34,999 nucleotides of DNA from Actinomycetota bacterium (GCA_009886115.1 VFJJ01000220.1:1-34999), one strand, 5' to 3'. Positions 21,969 through 31,075 are shown, numbered from the stretch's first letter. Notes: generated by a model not told the origin, from the letters alone. A program made the numbers and translations.

Positions 21969-23723
21969 ATGACCGCCATGAGCCGTGCCGATGCGGTGGC
22001 CGCGCTCACCAAGCCCGGCGCACCGTTCGAGATCGTCGAGACCGAGGTACGAGGGGTCACCGTTCGTGCCTTCGCCGGGGCGCCGGCGTCGCTGCGGGGC
22101 GTGCTCGAGAGCAGCCGGGCGCACGGAACGCGGGACTTCCTCGTGTACCAGGACGACCGCTACACCTTCGCCGACCACCTGTCGATCGTCGCCGGCCTGG
22201 CGCGCTGGCTCACGACCGAGCACGGCATCGGCAAGGGCGACCGCGTCGCGATCGGGATGCGCAACTACCCCGAGTGGATCTTCACGTTCTGGGCGACCCA
22301 GGTGCTCGGAGCCGTGGCCGTGCCGCTCAACGCCTGGTGGACGGGCGCCGAGCTGCGCTACGCCCTCGACGACAGCGGCGCCCGGTTCGCGGTCCTCGAC
22401 GGCGAGCGCTCTTCCCGGCTGGCGGGCGCCCTGGCGGAGCTCTCATTGCCGTCGATCGTCGTGCGTCCCGATGGCGAACCGGGCGCGGGCGACCCCGGCG
22501 CCGGCGCTATCCCCTGGGCCGATGTGTACGCAGGGCTCGACCGCTCGGCCGACCTACCAGCCGCGGTCGAGATCGATCCGGACGACGACGCCACGATCCT
22601 CTACACCTCAGGCACGACCGGCCGTTCCAAGGGCGCCATCGGCACGCAGCGCAACCACGTCACCAACTATCTGAACACCGCGTTCTCCGCGGCCGTCGAG
22701 CGGATGCTCGCAGCCAGCGCGACCGCGACGGTCGCGACGGGCGCGGTCACTCCGGGATCGGCGCCAGTACCGGCCGTCGTCGCACCGCTTCCGTGCTCGC
22801 TACAGACGTACCCGTTCTTCCACATCGGCGGGCTCACCGCGGTCTACATCTCGACGGGCTTCGGCACGAAGATGGTGCTGCAGTACAAGTGGGATCTGGA
22901 GGAGGCGCTCGAGCTGATCCAGCGTGAGCGGGTGACGTCGCTCGCTGCGGTGCCGACCATCCTGCGGCGCGTTCTCGAATCCCCGCTCCTCGACCGCTAC
23001 GACCTCTCGACGCTCGGCAACGTCGGCTCCGGCGGAGCGCCGGTGCCCCCCGACCTCATCCACCGGGTCGACGATCTGTTCGCCTCGAAGGTGACTCCCG
23101 CGAACGGCTATGGCCTCACCGAGACGACCTCCGCGGTCACCTCCAACCGGGGCCGCGACTACCTCGATCGGCCGACCAGCGTCGGGCGGACCTTTCCCGT
23201 CGTCGACGTGCGCGTCGTCGATCCGGCGACCGGGGCCGACCAGCCGACAGGCGCCACGGGCGAGCTGTGGTTCCGCGGGCCCAACGTGGTGCGGGGCTAC
23301 TGGAACCAGCCGGAGGCGACCGCAGCGGCGTTCACCGACGGATGGTTCCACTCCGGCGACCTCGGCCATGTCGACGACGAGTCGTTCGTGTACGTCGTCG
23401 ACCGGCTCAAGGACGTCGTGATCAGGGGCGGCGAGAACGTGTACTGCGGCGAGGTGGAGGCCGCGCTCTTCGAGCATCCGGCGGTGGCCGACGTCGCCGT
23501 CGTCGGCGTGGCGCATCGCGAGCTCGGCGAGCAGGTGGCCGCGGTCGTGCAGCTCGCCGACGGTGCGGTCGTGTCGGCTGCCGAGCTGCAAGCGCACGTC
23601 GCCACCCGGCTGGCGCATTTCAAGGTCCCCGAGCTCATCGTGTTCCGCGACGAGCCGCTGCCGCGCACCGCGACCGGCAAGGTGCTCAAGCGGGAACTGC
23701 GTGACGACCTCACCCGGTCATGA
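21969..23723 (+). CDS. Acyl-CoA synthetase (AMP-dependent, FadD-like)
   Basis: About 584 residues of the ANL superfamily. The phosphate-binding loop is TILYTSGTTGRSKGA, the aspartate-coordinating GYGLTETTSAV, the hinge DLGHVDDESFVYVVDRLKD, and the C-terminal lysine motif PRTATGKVLKREL. It would activate a carboxylic acid with ATP and CoA. A Gly/Ala/Pro-rich insertion (about residues 250-275) separates two core blocks. Two starts are possible: GTG 21954 or ATG 21969. Alongside the P450s it probably feeds an oxidised side chain into beta-oxidation; the acid is not known. It is followed by a GH3 enzyme with its own ribosome site. Confidence 0.92.
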   Translation: MTAMSRADAVAALTKPGAPFEIVETEVRGVTVRAFAGAPASLRGVLESSRAHGTRDFLVYQDDRYTFADHLSIVAGLARWLTTEHGIGKGDRVAIGMRNYPEWIFTFWATQVLGAVAVPLNAWWTGAELRYALDDSGARFAVLDGERSSRLAGALAELSLPSIVVRPDGEPGAGDPGAGAIPWADVYAGLDRSADLPAAVEIDPDDDATILYTSGTTGRSKGAIGTQRNHVTNYLNTAFSAAVERMLAASATATVATGAVTPGSAPVPAVVAPLPCSLQTYPFFHIGGLTAVYISTGFGTKMVLQYKWDLEEALELIQRERVTSLAAVPTILRRVLESPLLDRYDLSTLGNVGSGGAPVPPDLIHRVDDLFASKVTPANGYGLTETTSAVTSNRGRDYLDRPTSVGRTFPVVDVRVVDPATGADQPTGATGELWFRGPNVVRGYWNQPEATAAAFTDGWFHSGDLGHVDDESFVYVVDRLKDVVIRGGENVYCGEVEAALFEHPAVADVAVVGVAHRELGEQVAAVVQLADGAVVSAAELQAHVATRLAHFKVPELIVFRDEPLPRTATGKVLKRELRDDLTRS

Positions 23724-23776
23724 GCCCGGCCATGAGCCGTCGTCGGCGAACCTCGATTCCCCTCTGAAGGAGACTG

Positions 23777-26311
23777 ATGGACATCGACGGCGTGCTCGCA
23801 CAGTTGACCGTGGACGAGAAGGCCAGCCTGACCGCAGGCTTGGACCTCTGGAACATCGCCGGGGTCGAGCGGTTCGGGATCCCTCAGATCCGGGTGACCG
23901 ACGGCCCGAACGGGGCCCGGGGATCGGGCCTCTTCGGCGCGGGCTCGGTGACGGCCGCCTGCCTCCCGTGCGGGTCGGCGCTGGGAGCGACGTGGGACCC
24001 CGGGCTCGTCCAAGACGTGGGGGCGGTGATCGGCCACGAGGCGCGCACCAAGTCGTGCCGGTTCCTGCTCGCCCCGACGATCAACCTGCATCGGTCGCCC
24101 GTCGCCGGCCGGAACTTCGAGTGCTACTCGGAGGATCCGCTGCTGTCGGGCAAGACCGCAGCTGGATTCGTGCGGGGCGTGCAATCACAGGGTGTGGCGG
24201 CCACAGCCAAGCACTTCGTCGGCAACGAGGCGGAGTTCGAACGCACGACGATGAGCTCCGACATCGACGAGCAGCCCTTGCGGGAGCTGTACCTGCGCCC
24301 GTTCGAGCTGGCCGTCACCGAAGGCGGGCTCCTCGCCGTGATGACGGGTTACAACCGCCTCAACGGAACGTTCTGCACCGAGGACGCCGGCCTGCTCGGC
24401 ACCATCCTTCGCGACGAGTGGGGCTTCGGGGGCATCGTGATGACCGACTGGTTCGGCGCCGCCGGCACGGTCGCGTCGCCCGCGGCCGGTCTTGATCTGG
24501 AGATGCCCGGCCCGAGTCGGGCGTACGGCCAGGCGCTGGCCGACGCGGTGCGGGACGGGCGGGTGCCCGAGGAGCAGCTCGACGCGACGGTGCGACGCTG
24601 GCTGACGGTCATCGATCAGCTGGGTGCATGGGACGACGACGAACCGACCGAGGAGACGGTCGACCGCGCGGAAGACCGGGCGGTGGCACGCCGTGCCGCG
24701 GCCGACTCCTGCGTGCTGCTCACCAACGACGGCGTCCTCCCGCTCGATCCCGGCGGGAACGGGCGCGTCGCGCTGATCGGCCCCCGGGCTGGCGCGGTGC
24801 ACATGATGGGTGGCGGATCCGCGCAGCTCCGCCCGCACTACACGGTGTCGCTGCGCGACGTCCTCGCCGACCGTCTGGGCGACCGGCTCACGTTCGAACC
24901 GGGATGCCGGATCGACAAGACGACCCGCCAGATCGACGGTCGGATGTTGGCGACACCGGATGGCCGCCGAGGGGTGCTCGTCGAGATCTTCGCCGGCCAT
25001 GACCTCGAGGGCGATCCCGTGGCGACGATCGTCCGACCCGACACCCGGCTCGTGTTCGTCGGCGAGCCGGTTCCAGGAGTGGGCGGCGTGTTCTCGTTCA
25101 GAGCCACCACGATCCTCACGCCCGAACGCAGCGGCCCGCACGTCATCACGCTGGTCGATGCCGGCCGGGCCAGGCTGCTCGCCGACGGTGCCGTGCTGCT
25201 CGACGGCTTCGAGGCGCTCGCGCCGCGGGGCGCCGAGGCGTTCGGCATGGCGAGCATCGAGCGGGAGGCAGCGATCGAGCTCACGCAGGGCGCACCCGTC
25301 GAGATCGTCATCGAGTACTCCTCGCGGGACGCAGCGTTCCTCTACCTCGTCAAGGTCGGCCTCCGCTTGGCCGACACGGGGCGCGAGATCGACGACGCCG
25401 TCTCCGCTGCGGCGTCGAGCGACGTCGCGATCGTGCTCGTGGGGACGAGCGACGAGTGGGAGAGCGAGGGTCACGACCGCGAGAGCATGGACCTCCCCGG
25501 CGACCAGGACGAGCTCGTCCGGCGGGTCGCGGCGGCCAACACCCGCACCATCGTCCTGGTCAACTCCGGAGCGCCGGTCACGATGCCCTGGGCCGACGAC
25601 GTCGCGTCCATCGTGCAGGTGTGGCTGGGTGGCCAGGAAATGGCGGCCGCGATCGACGAGGTCATCTTCGGCGAGGCCGAGCCGGCCGGTCGGCTCCCGA
25701 CGACCTTCCCGCTACGCCTCGAGCACAACCCGACCTACAACACCTTTCCCGGAGCGAACGATCACCACCGCTATGGCGAGGGGATGCTCGTCGGTTACCG
25801 GTGGTACGACACCCGCCAGCTCCCGGTGCGATTCCCCTTCGGACACGGTGGCAGCTACACCACCTTCGCGTGGGGAAGCGCATCCGTCTCAGCCGACGTT
25901 CTCTCACCCGGCGCGACGCTCACCGTCACGGTGCCCGTCACCAACACCGGCACGAGGCGCGGCGCTGAGGTCGTGCAGTGCTACCTGGCCCCGCCCCGCG
26001 GGCGCAGCGCCCGGCCCGACCGGGAGCTCGTCGGGTTCGCCAAGCTGTGGCTCGAACCGGGCACCACGGCTACGGCCAGCATCGAGCTCACCGAGCGCGC
26101 GTTCGCTCACTGGGATCCCACCAGTCCCGACATCGATGATCTCGCTGCCCGCGCTGCTGCGATGCCGATGCTCACTCGTCCGGCCGACCTGCGCACCGAC
26201 GCCGGCTGGTGGATCGACGCCGGCACGTATCAGATCGAGCTGGGCGCCTCCGTGGCCGACATCCGCCAACGCCTTCCCGTCACGAGCGATCAGCGTCGGA
26301 TCGGTCCGTGA
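23777..26311 (+). CDS. GH3 beta-glycosidase with PA14 insertion
   Basis: An 844-residue family 3 glycoside hydrolase. N-terminal barrel: AKHFVGNEAEFER and GRNFECYSEDP are substrate-binding motifs and VMTDWFGA carries the nucleophile Asp224. The second domain holds EWESEGHDRESMDLPGDQ, with the candidate acid/base. Between them (about 390-530) lies a PA14-like beta domain (GVGGVFSFRATTILTPERSG, LVDAGRARLLADGAVLLDG), as in plant-glycoside-active relatives. The end (TLTVTVPVTNTGTRRGAEVVQCY) is a fibronectin-III-like domain. No signal peptide is seen, so it acts in the cytoplasm on imported glycosides. AAGGAG precedes the ATG. Its neighbours suggest it may deglycosylate a terpenoid or steroid glycoside before oxidation; this is inference. 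Confidence 0.93.
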   Translation: MDIDGVLAQLTVDEKASLTAGLDLWNIAGVERFGIPQIRVTDGPNGARGSGLFGAGSVTAACLPCGSALGATWDPGLVQDVGAVIGHEARTKSCRFLLAPTINLHRSPVAGRNFECYSEDPLLSGKTAAGFVRGVQSQGVAATAKHFVGNEAEFERTTMSSDIDEQPLRELYLRPFELAVTEGGLLAVMTGYNRLNGTFCTEDAGLLGTILRDEWGFGGIVMTDWFGAAGTVASPAAGLDLEMPGPSRAYGQALADAVRDGRVPEEQLDATVRRWLTVIDQLGAWDDDEPTEETVDRAEDRAVARRAAADSCVLLTNDGVLPLDPGGNGRVALIGPRAGAVHMMGGGSAQLRPHYTVSLRDVLADRLGDRLTFEPGCRIDKTTRQIDGRMLATPDGRRGVLVEIFAGHDLEGDPVATIVRPDTRLVFVGEPVPGVGGVFSFRATTILTPERSGPHVITLVDAGRARLLADGAVLLDGFEALAPRGAEAFGMASIEREAAIELTQGAPVEIVIEYSSRDAAFLYLVKVGLRLADTGREIDDAVSAAASSDVAIVLVGTSDEWESEGHDRESMDLPGDQDELVRRVAAANTRTIVLVNSGAPVTMPWADDVASIVQVWLGGQEMAAAIDEVIFGEAEPAGRLPTTFPLRLEHNPTYNTFPGANDHHRYGEGMLVGYRWYDTRQLPVRFPFGHGGSYTTFAWGSASVSADVLSPGATLTVTVPVTNTGTRRGAEVVQCYLAPPRGRSARPDRELVGFAKLWLEPGTTATASIELTERAFAHWDPTSPDIDDLAARAAAMPMLTRPADLRTDAGWWIDAGTYQIELGASVADIRQRLPVTSDQRRIGP

Positions 26312-26401
26312 CGTGAGTCCTGGGGGTCAGCGCCCGTCTCTTCAGATGTGCTCGGGGGCGTGGGCCATCCCGGCGCTCTGATACTCCAGCTGCGTGGGCG
26401 T

Positions 26402-27580
26402 TCAGCCGTGTGACGGGGTGAACGCGACGGGCATGGCTTCGGGGCCTGAGATGAAGTTCGATGCCCGACGGGGAAGGGGATCGCCGGCGAGGTGGATGTC
26501 GGGGAGCCGCCGCACGAGCTCGTCGAACATGACCTTGAGCTCGATCCGGGCCAGCGATGCTCCCATGCAGAAGTGCGGCCCGAACCCGAACGCCAAGTGG
26601 GGGTTGGGGTTGCGCTGCACGTCGAAGCGATCGGGGTCGTCGAACACGGCAGGGTCTCGATTGGCCGACGGGTACATGATGATCACCTGCTCGCCGGCCC
26701 GCAACGTCTGGCCGTGGAGCTCGACATCGCGGGTGACCGTGCGGGACATGTTCTTGATCGGCGACACCCAGCGCAGCAGCTCCTCGACACCCGTATCGAT
26801 CGTGGCGGGATCGTCGCGGAGGATGGCCATCTGGTCGGGGTGGCCGAGCAGGGCGAGCATCCCGTCGGTCATGACGTGGCGGCTGGTCTCGTCGCCCCCG
26901 ATGAGGATCAGCAGGCTCTCCTGGATGATCGACTCGTCGTCGAGGCGCTCCCCGTCGATCTCGGCGTAGCACAGGATGCTCACGAGGTCGTCTTGCGGCG
27001 GCTTCGACCGGCGGTCGGCGATCACCCCGAGCTGGAACTCCCGGAATGCGAGCCCGGCCAGTGCGGCGGTGTGCATCGCATCGGGATCGTTGATGGTCGT
27101 TCCGCGGATCATGTCGTCGGACCAGTGGAGCAGGTCGTCGTACGACTCGGGCGGAAAGCCGAGCATGTCGGCGATGAGCAGGAGCGGCAGGGGCGCGGCG
27201 ATGTCCCAGACGAAATCGCACTCGCCGCGACCGGCCACCCGGTCGACGATCTCGGTGCACAGTCGGCGGATCGTCGCCTCGTGGTCGCGGACCCGGCGCG
27301 GCGTGAACCCGCGGGCGACGAGCTTGCGTCGACGGGAGTGCTCGGGATCGTCCATCGAGATCATCATCGGCAGGTGAAAGCCGTGTGGCCGTGGCGCCCG
27401 CTCGCTGGAGAACAGCTCCGGGTCCTTCTCGACGGCGAGCACGTCGCTGTAGCGGGTCAGGGCCCACACCTCGTTGGTGGCGTCCCAGTAGGCGGGTGCG
27501 TGCTCGCGCATCCATGCCCAGTCTTCGTAGGGCTGGCTGGCGTACCAGTGGCCGTCGAGGAGGTCGAACGTCTTGGTCAT
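26402..27580 (-). CDS. Cytochrome P450, CYP142-like (steroid C26/27 hydroxylase type)
   Basis: A 392-residue P450. I-helix LIGGDETSRHV (GGDETS 228-233), ExxR EELLR (266-270), heme loop FGFGPHFCMGASLARIE with Cys338. The stretches SPIKNMSRTVTRDVELHG, FDVQRNPNPHLAFGFG and the C-terminal NFISGPEAMPVAFTPS closely resemble what I recall of CYP142A1 of Mycobacterium, a cholest-4-en-3-one side-chain oxidase. I am fairly sure of the family group, not of the substrate. The ATG at 27578-27580 is preferred although the frame continues upstream. A perfect 17-bp palindrome lies 24 bases before the start. It is convergent with the GH3 gene. Confidence 0.9.
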   Translation of the reverse strand: MTKTFDLLDGHWYASQPYEDWAWMREHAPAYWDATNEVWALTRYSDVLAVEKDPELFSSERAPRPHGFHLPMMISMDDPEHSRRRKLVARGFTPRRVRDHEATIRRLCTEIVDRVAGRGECDFVWDIAAPLPLLLIADMLGFPPESYDDLLHWSDDMIRGTTINDPDAMHTAALAGLAFREFQLGVIADRRSKPPQDDLVSILCYAEIDGERLDDESIIQESLLILIGGDETSRHVMTDGMLALLGHPDQMAILRDDPATIDTGVEELLRWVSPIKNMSRTVTRDVELHGQTLRAGEQVIIMYPSANRDPAVFDDPDRFDVQRNPNPHLAFGFGPHFCMGASLARIELKVMFDELVRRLPDIHLAGDPLPRRASNFISGPEAMPVAFTPSHG

Positions 27581-27603
27581 GGCGTCCTGAATTCTCGAGA
27601 GAC

Positions 27604-27620
27604 GAGCGCACGGTGCGCTC
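27604..27620. promoter_or_regulatory. 17-bp perfect palindrome upstream of the CYP142-like gene
   Basis: GAGCGCAC-G-GTGCGCTC, two perfect 8-bp arms around one base. It lies 24-40 bases before the P450 start, in the divergent interval with the methyltransferase gene, as expected for a TetR-type repressor operator. The bound protein is unknown; it does not match the KstR consensus. Confidence 0.5.
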
Positions 27621-27738
27621 TCGGTGGGAACCGCGTGCCGTCGGAACGTAGCGGATGTCCCACGGGACCGACAGGACGGTCGCCAGGCAGGAGCGAGCGT
27701 CGCGCTCAGCTGTGGCGCGCGGCACGTAGTCTGCGACG

Positions 27739-28713
27739 ATGTCAACCTCGGTACCAGCGACGCCTCAGGAATTCCTGGCCAGTCCCCTGAACCAGACGCC
27801 GTGGTACTACAGCGTCGAGGTGTTTCCCGGAGTCGTCGCAGGCGGGTCGTTCCCGGACGACCTGGTCATGTTGCCCCGGCTGCTGACGCGTCACGCCGAT
27901 GTCGCCGGCCACTCCTGCCTGGACATCGGGAGCATGGAGGGGTTGCTCCCTGTGCTCTTGGCTCGCCGCGGTGCCTCGCGAGTCGTTGCCACCGATGCCA
28001 TCCCCCACTGTGCGCCTCGCATGGAGGCCATCAAGAAGTACTACGACGTGGAGTTCGAGTTCTCTGCGGTCGGGCTGCTCTATGACCTGCACAGGAAGCT
28101 CGCGCCACAATGCTTCGACTTCATCAACTTCTCCGGCGTCCTCTACCACGTTTACTCGCCGCTGATGGCGCTCGCGAGCATGCGCTCGCTCTTGCGGCCA
28201 GGCGGCCTGATGGTCGTGTCGACGAACATCGTCCATGACGATGGATACCGAGCGGAGTTCAACGCCGGTGGACGCCTGCAACCAGAGGCCAACACGTTCT
28301 GGTACCTCAGCGTGCCGCTGCTCGACTACATGCTGCGCATGCTGCGCCTGGCACCCATCGACTGCCTGCATTTCGAGCACGCCGGCCTGGGCCTGACCCC
28401 GGACGTGCCTGGCCTGCGGACGGGGTACATGTCGGTCCTGTGCCAAGCGCGCGACGAGCGACTTCCGACCGGCGGCGATGAGTACCTCGATTCGCTGCAG
28501 GTGCACTCCTGGGAGTTCAACTCCATGACCGACTGGCAGGCAGCCGACAGCCATCCGCGGTCGACGATCCGCGCCACCGGCCCGTACGACGGCGTCGTCC
28601 AGCGTGACGATCTCGACGCGATCGACCTGTGGGCCACGGTCCAGAACCAGCCCGGGCACGGCCCAGCCGTCGCTCGCGACGCCCACCAGTTGCACCTCGA
28701 CGACTGGGAGTGA
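27739..28713 (+). CDS. Class I SAM-dependent methyltransferase (CmoB/DUF1698-like)
   Basis: A 324-residue Rossmann-fold methyltransferase. WYYSVEVFPGVVAGG at the N-terminus and motif I SCLDIGSMEGLLPVLLARRG (near residues 60-79) are the pattern of CmoB-like and related actinobacterial enzymes. A later FDFINFSGVLYHVYSPL corresponds to motif IV/post-motif. CmoB itself acts on tRNA wobble uridine; this protein has a long divergent C-terminal part (DLWATVQNQPGHGP) and is more likely a small-molecule or sugar methyltransferase. ATG 27739 follows a short upstream gap. It is divergent from the CYP142-like gene and may be co-regulated through the palindrome. Confidence 0.8.
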   Translation: MSTSVPATPQEFLASPLNQTPWYYSVEVFPGVVAGGSFPDDLVMLPRLLTRHADVAGHSCLDIGSMEGLLPVLLARRGASRVVATDAIPHCAPRMEAIKKYYDVEFEFSAVGLLYDLHRKLAPQCFDFINFSGVLYHVYSPLMALASMRSLLRPGGLMVVSTNIVHDDGYRAEFNAGGRLQPEANTFWYLSVPLLDYMLRMLRLAPIDCLHFEHAGLGLTPDVPGLRTGYMSVLCQARDERLPTGGDEYLDSLQVHSWEFNSMTDWQAADSHPRSTIRATGPYDGVVQRDDLDAIDLWATVQNQPGHGPAVARDAHQLHLDDWE

Positions 28714-28739
28714 CGCCGAGGCAGACGTGATCGGCGCCC

Positions 28740-28994
28740 CTATGATTCGAGTTCGCCGGTGTCGGCGACGCACGCCGAGTCGACGTTGCGCCCGATGTGG
28801 ATCACCACGAGCTCGGCCAGGGTCGCGACGATCTCATCACGCTCGCGAGGTAGATCGCTGACCCGCCAGAAATACCACACGCCTTCGATCAACGAGCGAA
28901 GAGCGAGCCCTTGCACGGTGGTATCGCCGATGGCATGTCCTCGCAACCGTTGGAGTTGCAGTCCGAGTCGGCGACAATAGCGCTGCACGTTCAA
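28740..28994 (-). pseudogene. TetR-family regulator relic (C-terminal part)
   Basis: Eighty-four residues (for example LGLQLQRLRGHAIGDTTVQG and DLPRERDEIVATLAELVVIH) resemble the ligand-binding C-terminus of TetR regulators, especially DLPR-x-EIVATLAELV near the end. The N-terminal helix-turn-helix is absent: upstream of 28994 no such motif is readable. It is truncated just before a tRNA-like fragment, so it may have been cut by an insertion. If the intact gene existed, it may have bound the palindrome at 27604. Confidence 0.5.
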
Positions 28995-29028
28995 GTGGCC
29001 GTCTACGAATACGCGGCCGCGTAGGCGT

Positions 29029-29048
29029 GACCTTCGGGTTATGAGCCC
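29029..29048 (-). other. Possible tRNA-Met anticodon-arm fragment (integration scar)
   Basis: On the - strand GGGCTCATAACCCGAAGGTC reproduces the CAU anticodon loop (CTCATAA), a 3-bp stem and the variable region of a methionine tRNA. The surrounding sequence does not close into a cloverleaf, so it is not a functional tRNA. It lies at the junction between the TetR relic and the PIN/ImmA pair. Chance similarity of 20 bases cannot be excluded. Confidence 0.35.
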
Positions 29049-29247
29049 TCCCGATCGTCAGAGCGTTGTCGCAGGTCACCGGCAACTATCCAGGTCAGCC
29101 ACCGTTTCGTGTTGCCCGCTGGTGCCCGCTGCGCCCCTAGTTTGCCGGTGTGCTGTGCCATTTTTGTGCGATGGGACCCCGGCTTCCCCGACGCCACTTT
29201 GGCCCGGACGCGATCTCGCGGCCGCCGACACGCCCGTTGCTGCGCAG

Positions 29248-29877
29248 TTACGGAAACGGTGCGCCGGCGTCCCAGAACCCGTGGATTCGCATCTCGGCGT
29301 GGATGCCGTTCGCTTCGGCCTGGGAGACCGCACGTTCGTTGGCGGCGCGGGTAAGCAGCTTGCGGATGCGTTCGTAGCGGAACGCTCCGGTCTTGTTCAG
29401 ATTCTTCATGACGGTGAGGGCGTCGGTGTCATCGGTCGCGATGGTCCATCTGCGAGTGTGCGCGATGGCAACGCACGCCGCTTCGCCTGGGCCTAGCGGG
29501 TACCGGATGCCGTGCCGTTTGAGGTTCTCTCTGCTCTGCAGGGATGCGGCGAGGTTTCGCTCGTCTTCTGTCATGGGAACGGAACGGATGCGGCCGGCGT
29601 CGCTGAGCGCGTCGACGCGGGCGACTCGTTCGAGGGAGGAGTGGTCGCCTGTGGACCGCGCGCTCGCCTCGTAGTGACGGATCGCCTGGCGCATCTCGGA
29701 GAGTAGGTCGGACCGTGCCGAGGCAGCGTTCCCGTCACGTGGTTCCTCGGGGTCGTACACCGAGAACGGCACCTGAAGGGGATCGCCGATGAGTTCTACG
29801 AGCAGGTCGAACCGTTCGACCAACAAGAAGTAGAGCAAGACGACGGTGTCGACGATGTGAAGGTCATCCGATGACAC
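29248..29877 (-). CDS. PIN-like domain protein paired with ImmA/IrrE protease
   Basis: A 209-residue protein with PIN-fold hallmarks: Asp10 in HIVDTVVLLYFLL, Glu132 in LGPGEAACVAIAH and the acidic pair Asp149-Asp150 in WTIATDDTDALTV. The central part (residues 40-115) is longer than in VapC proteins. Its start overlaps the end of the upstream XRE-ImmA gene by 14 bases, so they are co-translated. A PIN-type nuclease toxin with a regulator/protease partner is the simplest reading. Function is not demonstrated; it might instead be an inactive regulator. The stop is followed by 29000-29247, which holds no gene I can support. Confidence 0.75.
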   Translation of the reverse strand: MSSDDLHIVDTVVLLYFLLVERFDLLVELIGDPLQVPFSVYDPEEPRDGNAASARSDLLSEMRQAIRHYEASARSTGDHSSLERVARVDALSDAGRIRSVPMTEDERNLAASLQSRENLKRHGIRYPLGPGEAACVAIAHTRRWTIATDDTDALTVMKNLNKTGAFRYERIRKLLTRAANERAVSQAEANGIHAEMRIHGFWDAGAPFP

Positions 29878-31075
29878 CGGTCTCCTCGAACTCCAGGAAC
29901 TCCGTTGCCACCTCGTCCGACAGGGGCTCCGCTCCGGTCTCCGGTTGTCCGAGGATCTGCACGATGTCGGGGATCGCGAGGCCGGCGAACGATGCCGCGG
30001 TCGGTGGCGACATCACGCCGGTGACGACTGCTTCCCTGAGCATTCGCAAGAATGGGCGAGGGAATCGCCGTATGCGCCACACCTCGGCGTCTTGGGCGTA
30101 CTCCTCAGGGTGAATTGAGTAGCCGAGCGAACGGGCAAGCGCGACAGGCCTGACCGCCGTCTTCATGGCCGCGTAGCTCTTCTGCGTGATGGTGTTCATC
30201 TGCCGTAGGCGGACCAGAGCGGTGGGCCAAGAAACCTGGAAGAAGCGCTGGACGTGGACCACGTCGACGGGATCGGTCAGTCGGGGAGGGAGGCCGGCCT
30301 CCTCCTGGAAGCGCCGAACGCCCTCGCTCGGCATCAAGAACTCGCCTGCGAACTCATCGGCGAACGTCTCACGTGGCGAGGTGCCGTAGGAGACCACCCA
30401 GTTTCTCTCGTCGCTGTGGAACAGCGCGTGCGCGATCTCGTGGCCGACCGTGAACCGGCGCCGCCCGGGGGTCATGTCGAGGTTGACGAGGATGGAGAAG
30501 CGGACCTCGGGATGGTTGAGGAACGCGCCCGATGGCGACTGGCGCAGATCGCTACCGAGCGGAGCTCGGTAGACGGTGATGCCAAGCATCTCGCACACAG
30601 CGTCCAGGTCCGAGAGCGGCCCCGTGCCCATGCCCAGGTAAGCGCGTACCTCCTCGGCCTTCCGGCGGGCATCATCCTTCTGCGAGAACTTCGGGCGGAA
30701 CACGAACGGGCTGTGCTCGAGCCCCCGAATCGGAGCACCGACGAGTCGGGAGAGCTCGGCGTAGCGCTCCAAGAACTGGACGAACTCTTGCAGACCTGGC
30801 GCCGACACCGGATCTTCAAGGCCCTCGGCACCACGCAGCAGCATCCCCGTCACATCCGCGCCGGCCGGCTCAACATTGCGTCCCTCGATGATGTCCAGTG
30901 GCTGCACGCCGTAGAGACGCGCCAGCGCGCTCAACTGCCGGTCGTTCGGTGACCGTGACCCGGCCTCCCAGTAAGACACCATCGCCCGACTCACACCGAG
31001 CGCTGCTCCCACATCGTCCTGGGAGTACCGCGCCCTCTCACGGGCGCGCGCCAACGCCGGGTGAAGGTCAGACAT
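29864..31075 (-). CDS. XRE-family regulator with ImmA/IrrE metallopeptidase domain
   Basis: A 403-residue fusion. Residues 5-62 are a helix-turn-helix (ARERARYSQDDVGAALGVSR, AMVSYWEAGSRSPNDRQLSA). The ImmA/IrrE zinc-peptidase domain centres on VGHEIAHALFHSD (HEIAH 212-216), with third-ligand candidates in ETFADEFAGEFLMP (236-249). Such proteins cleave a repressor or antitoxin to switch on mobile-element or stress genes, as ImmA does for ICEBs1. It is co-translated with the PIN-like gene downstream (14-base overlap). Its promoter region holds three to four CGCAACA-type sites, suggesting autoregulation. M. tuberculosis Rv2515c-Rv2514c may have this order, from memory only. The ATG at 31073-31075 follows GGAGG. 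Confidence 0.9.
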   Translation of the reverse strand: MSDLHPALARARERARYSQDDVGAALGVSRAMVSYWEAGSRSPNDRQLSALARLYGVQPLDIIEGRNVEPAGADVTGMLLRGAEGLEDPVSAPGLQEFVQFLERYAELSRLVGAPIRGLEHSPFVFRPKFSQKDDARRKAEEVRAYLGMGTGPLSDLDAVCEMLGITVYRAPLGSDLRQSPSGAFLNHPEVRFSILVNLDMTPGRRRFTVGHEIAHALFHSDERNWVVSYGTSPRETFADEFAGEFLMPSEGVRRFQEEAGLPPRLTDPVDVVHVQRFFQVSWPTALVRLRQMNTITQKSYAAMKTAVRPVALARSLGYSIHPEEYAQDAEVWRIRRFPRPFLRMLREAVVTGVMSPPTAASFAGLAIPDIVQILGQPETGAEPLSDEVATEFLEFEETGVIG

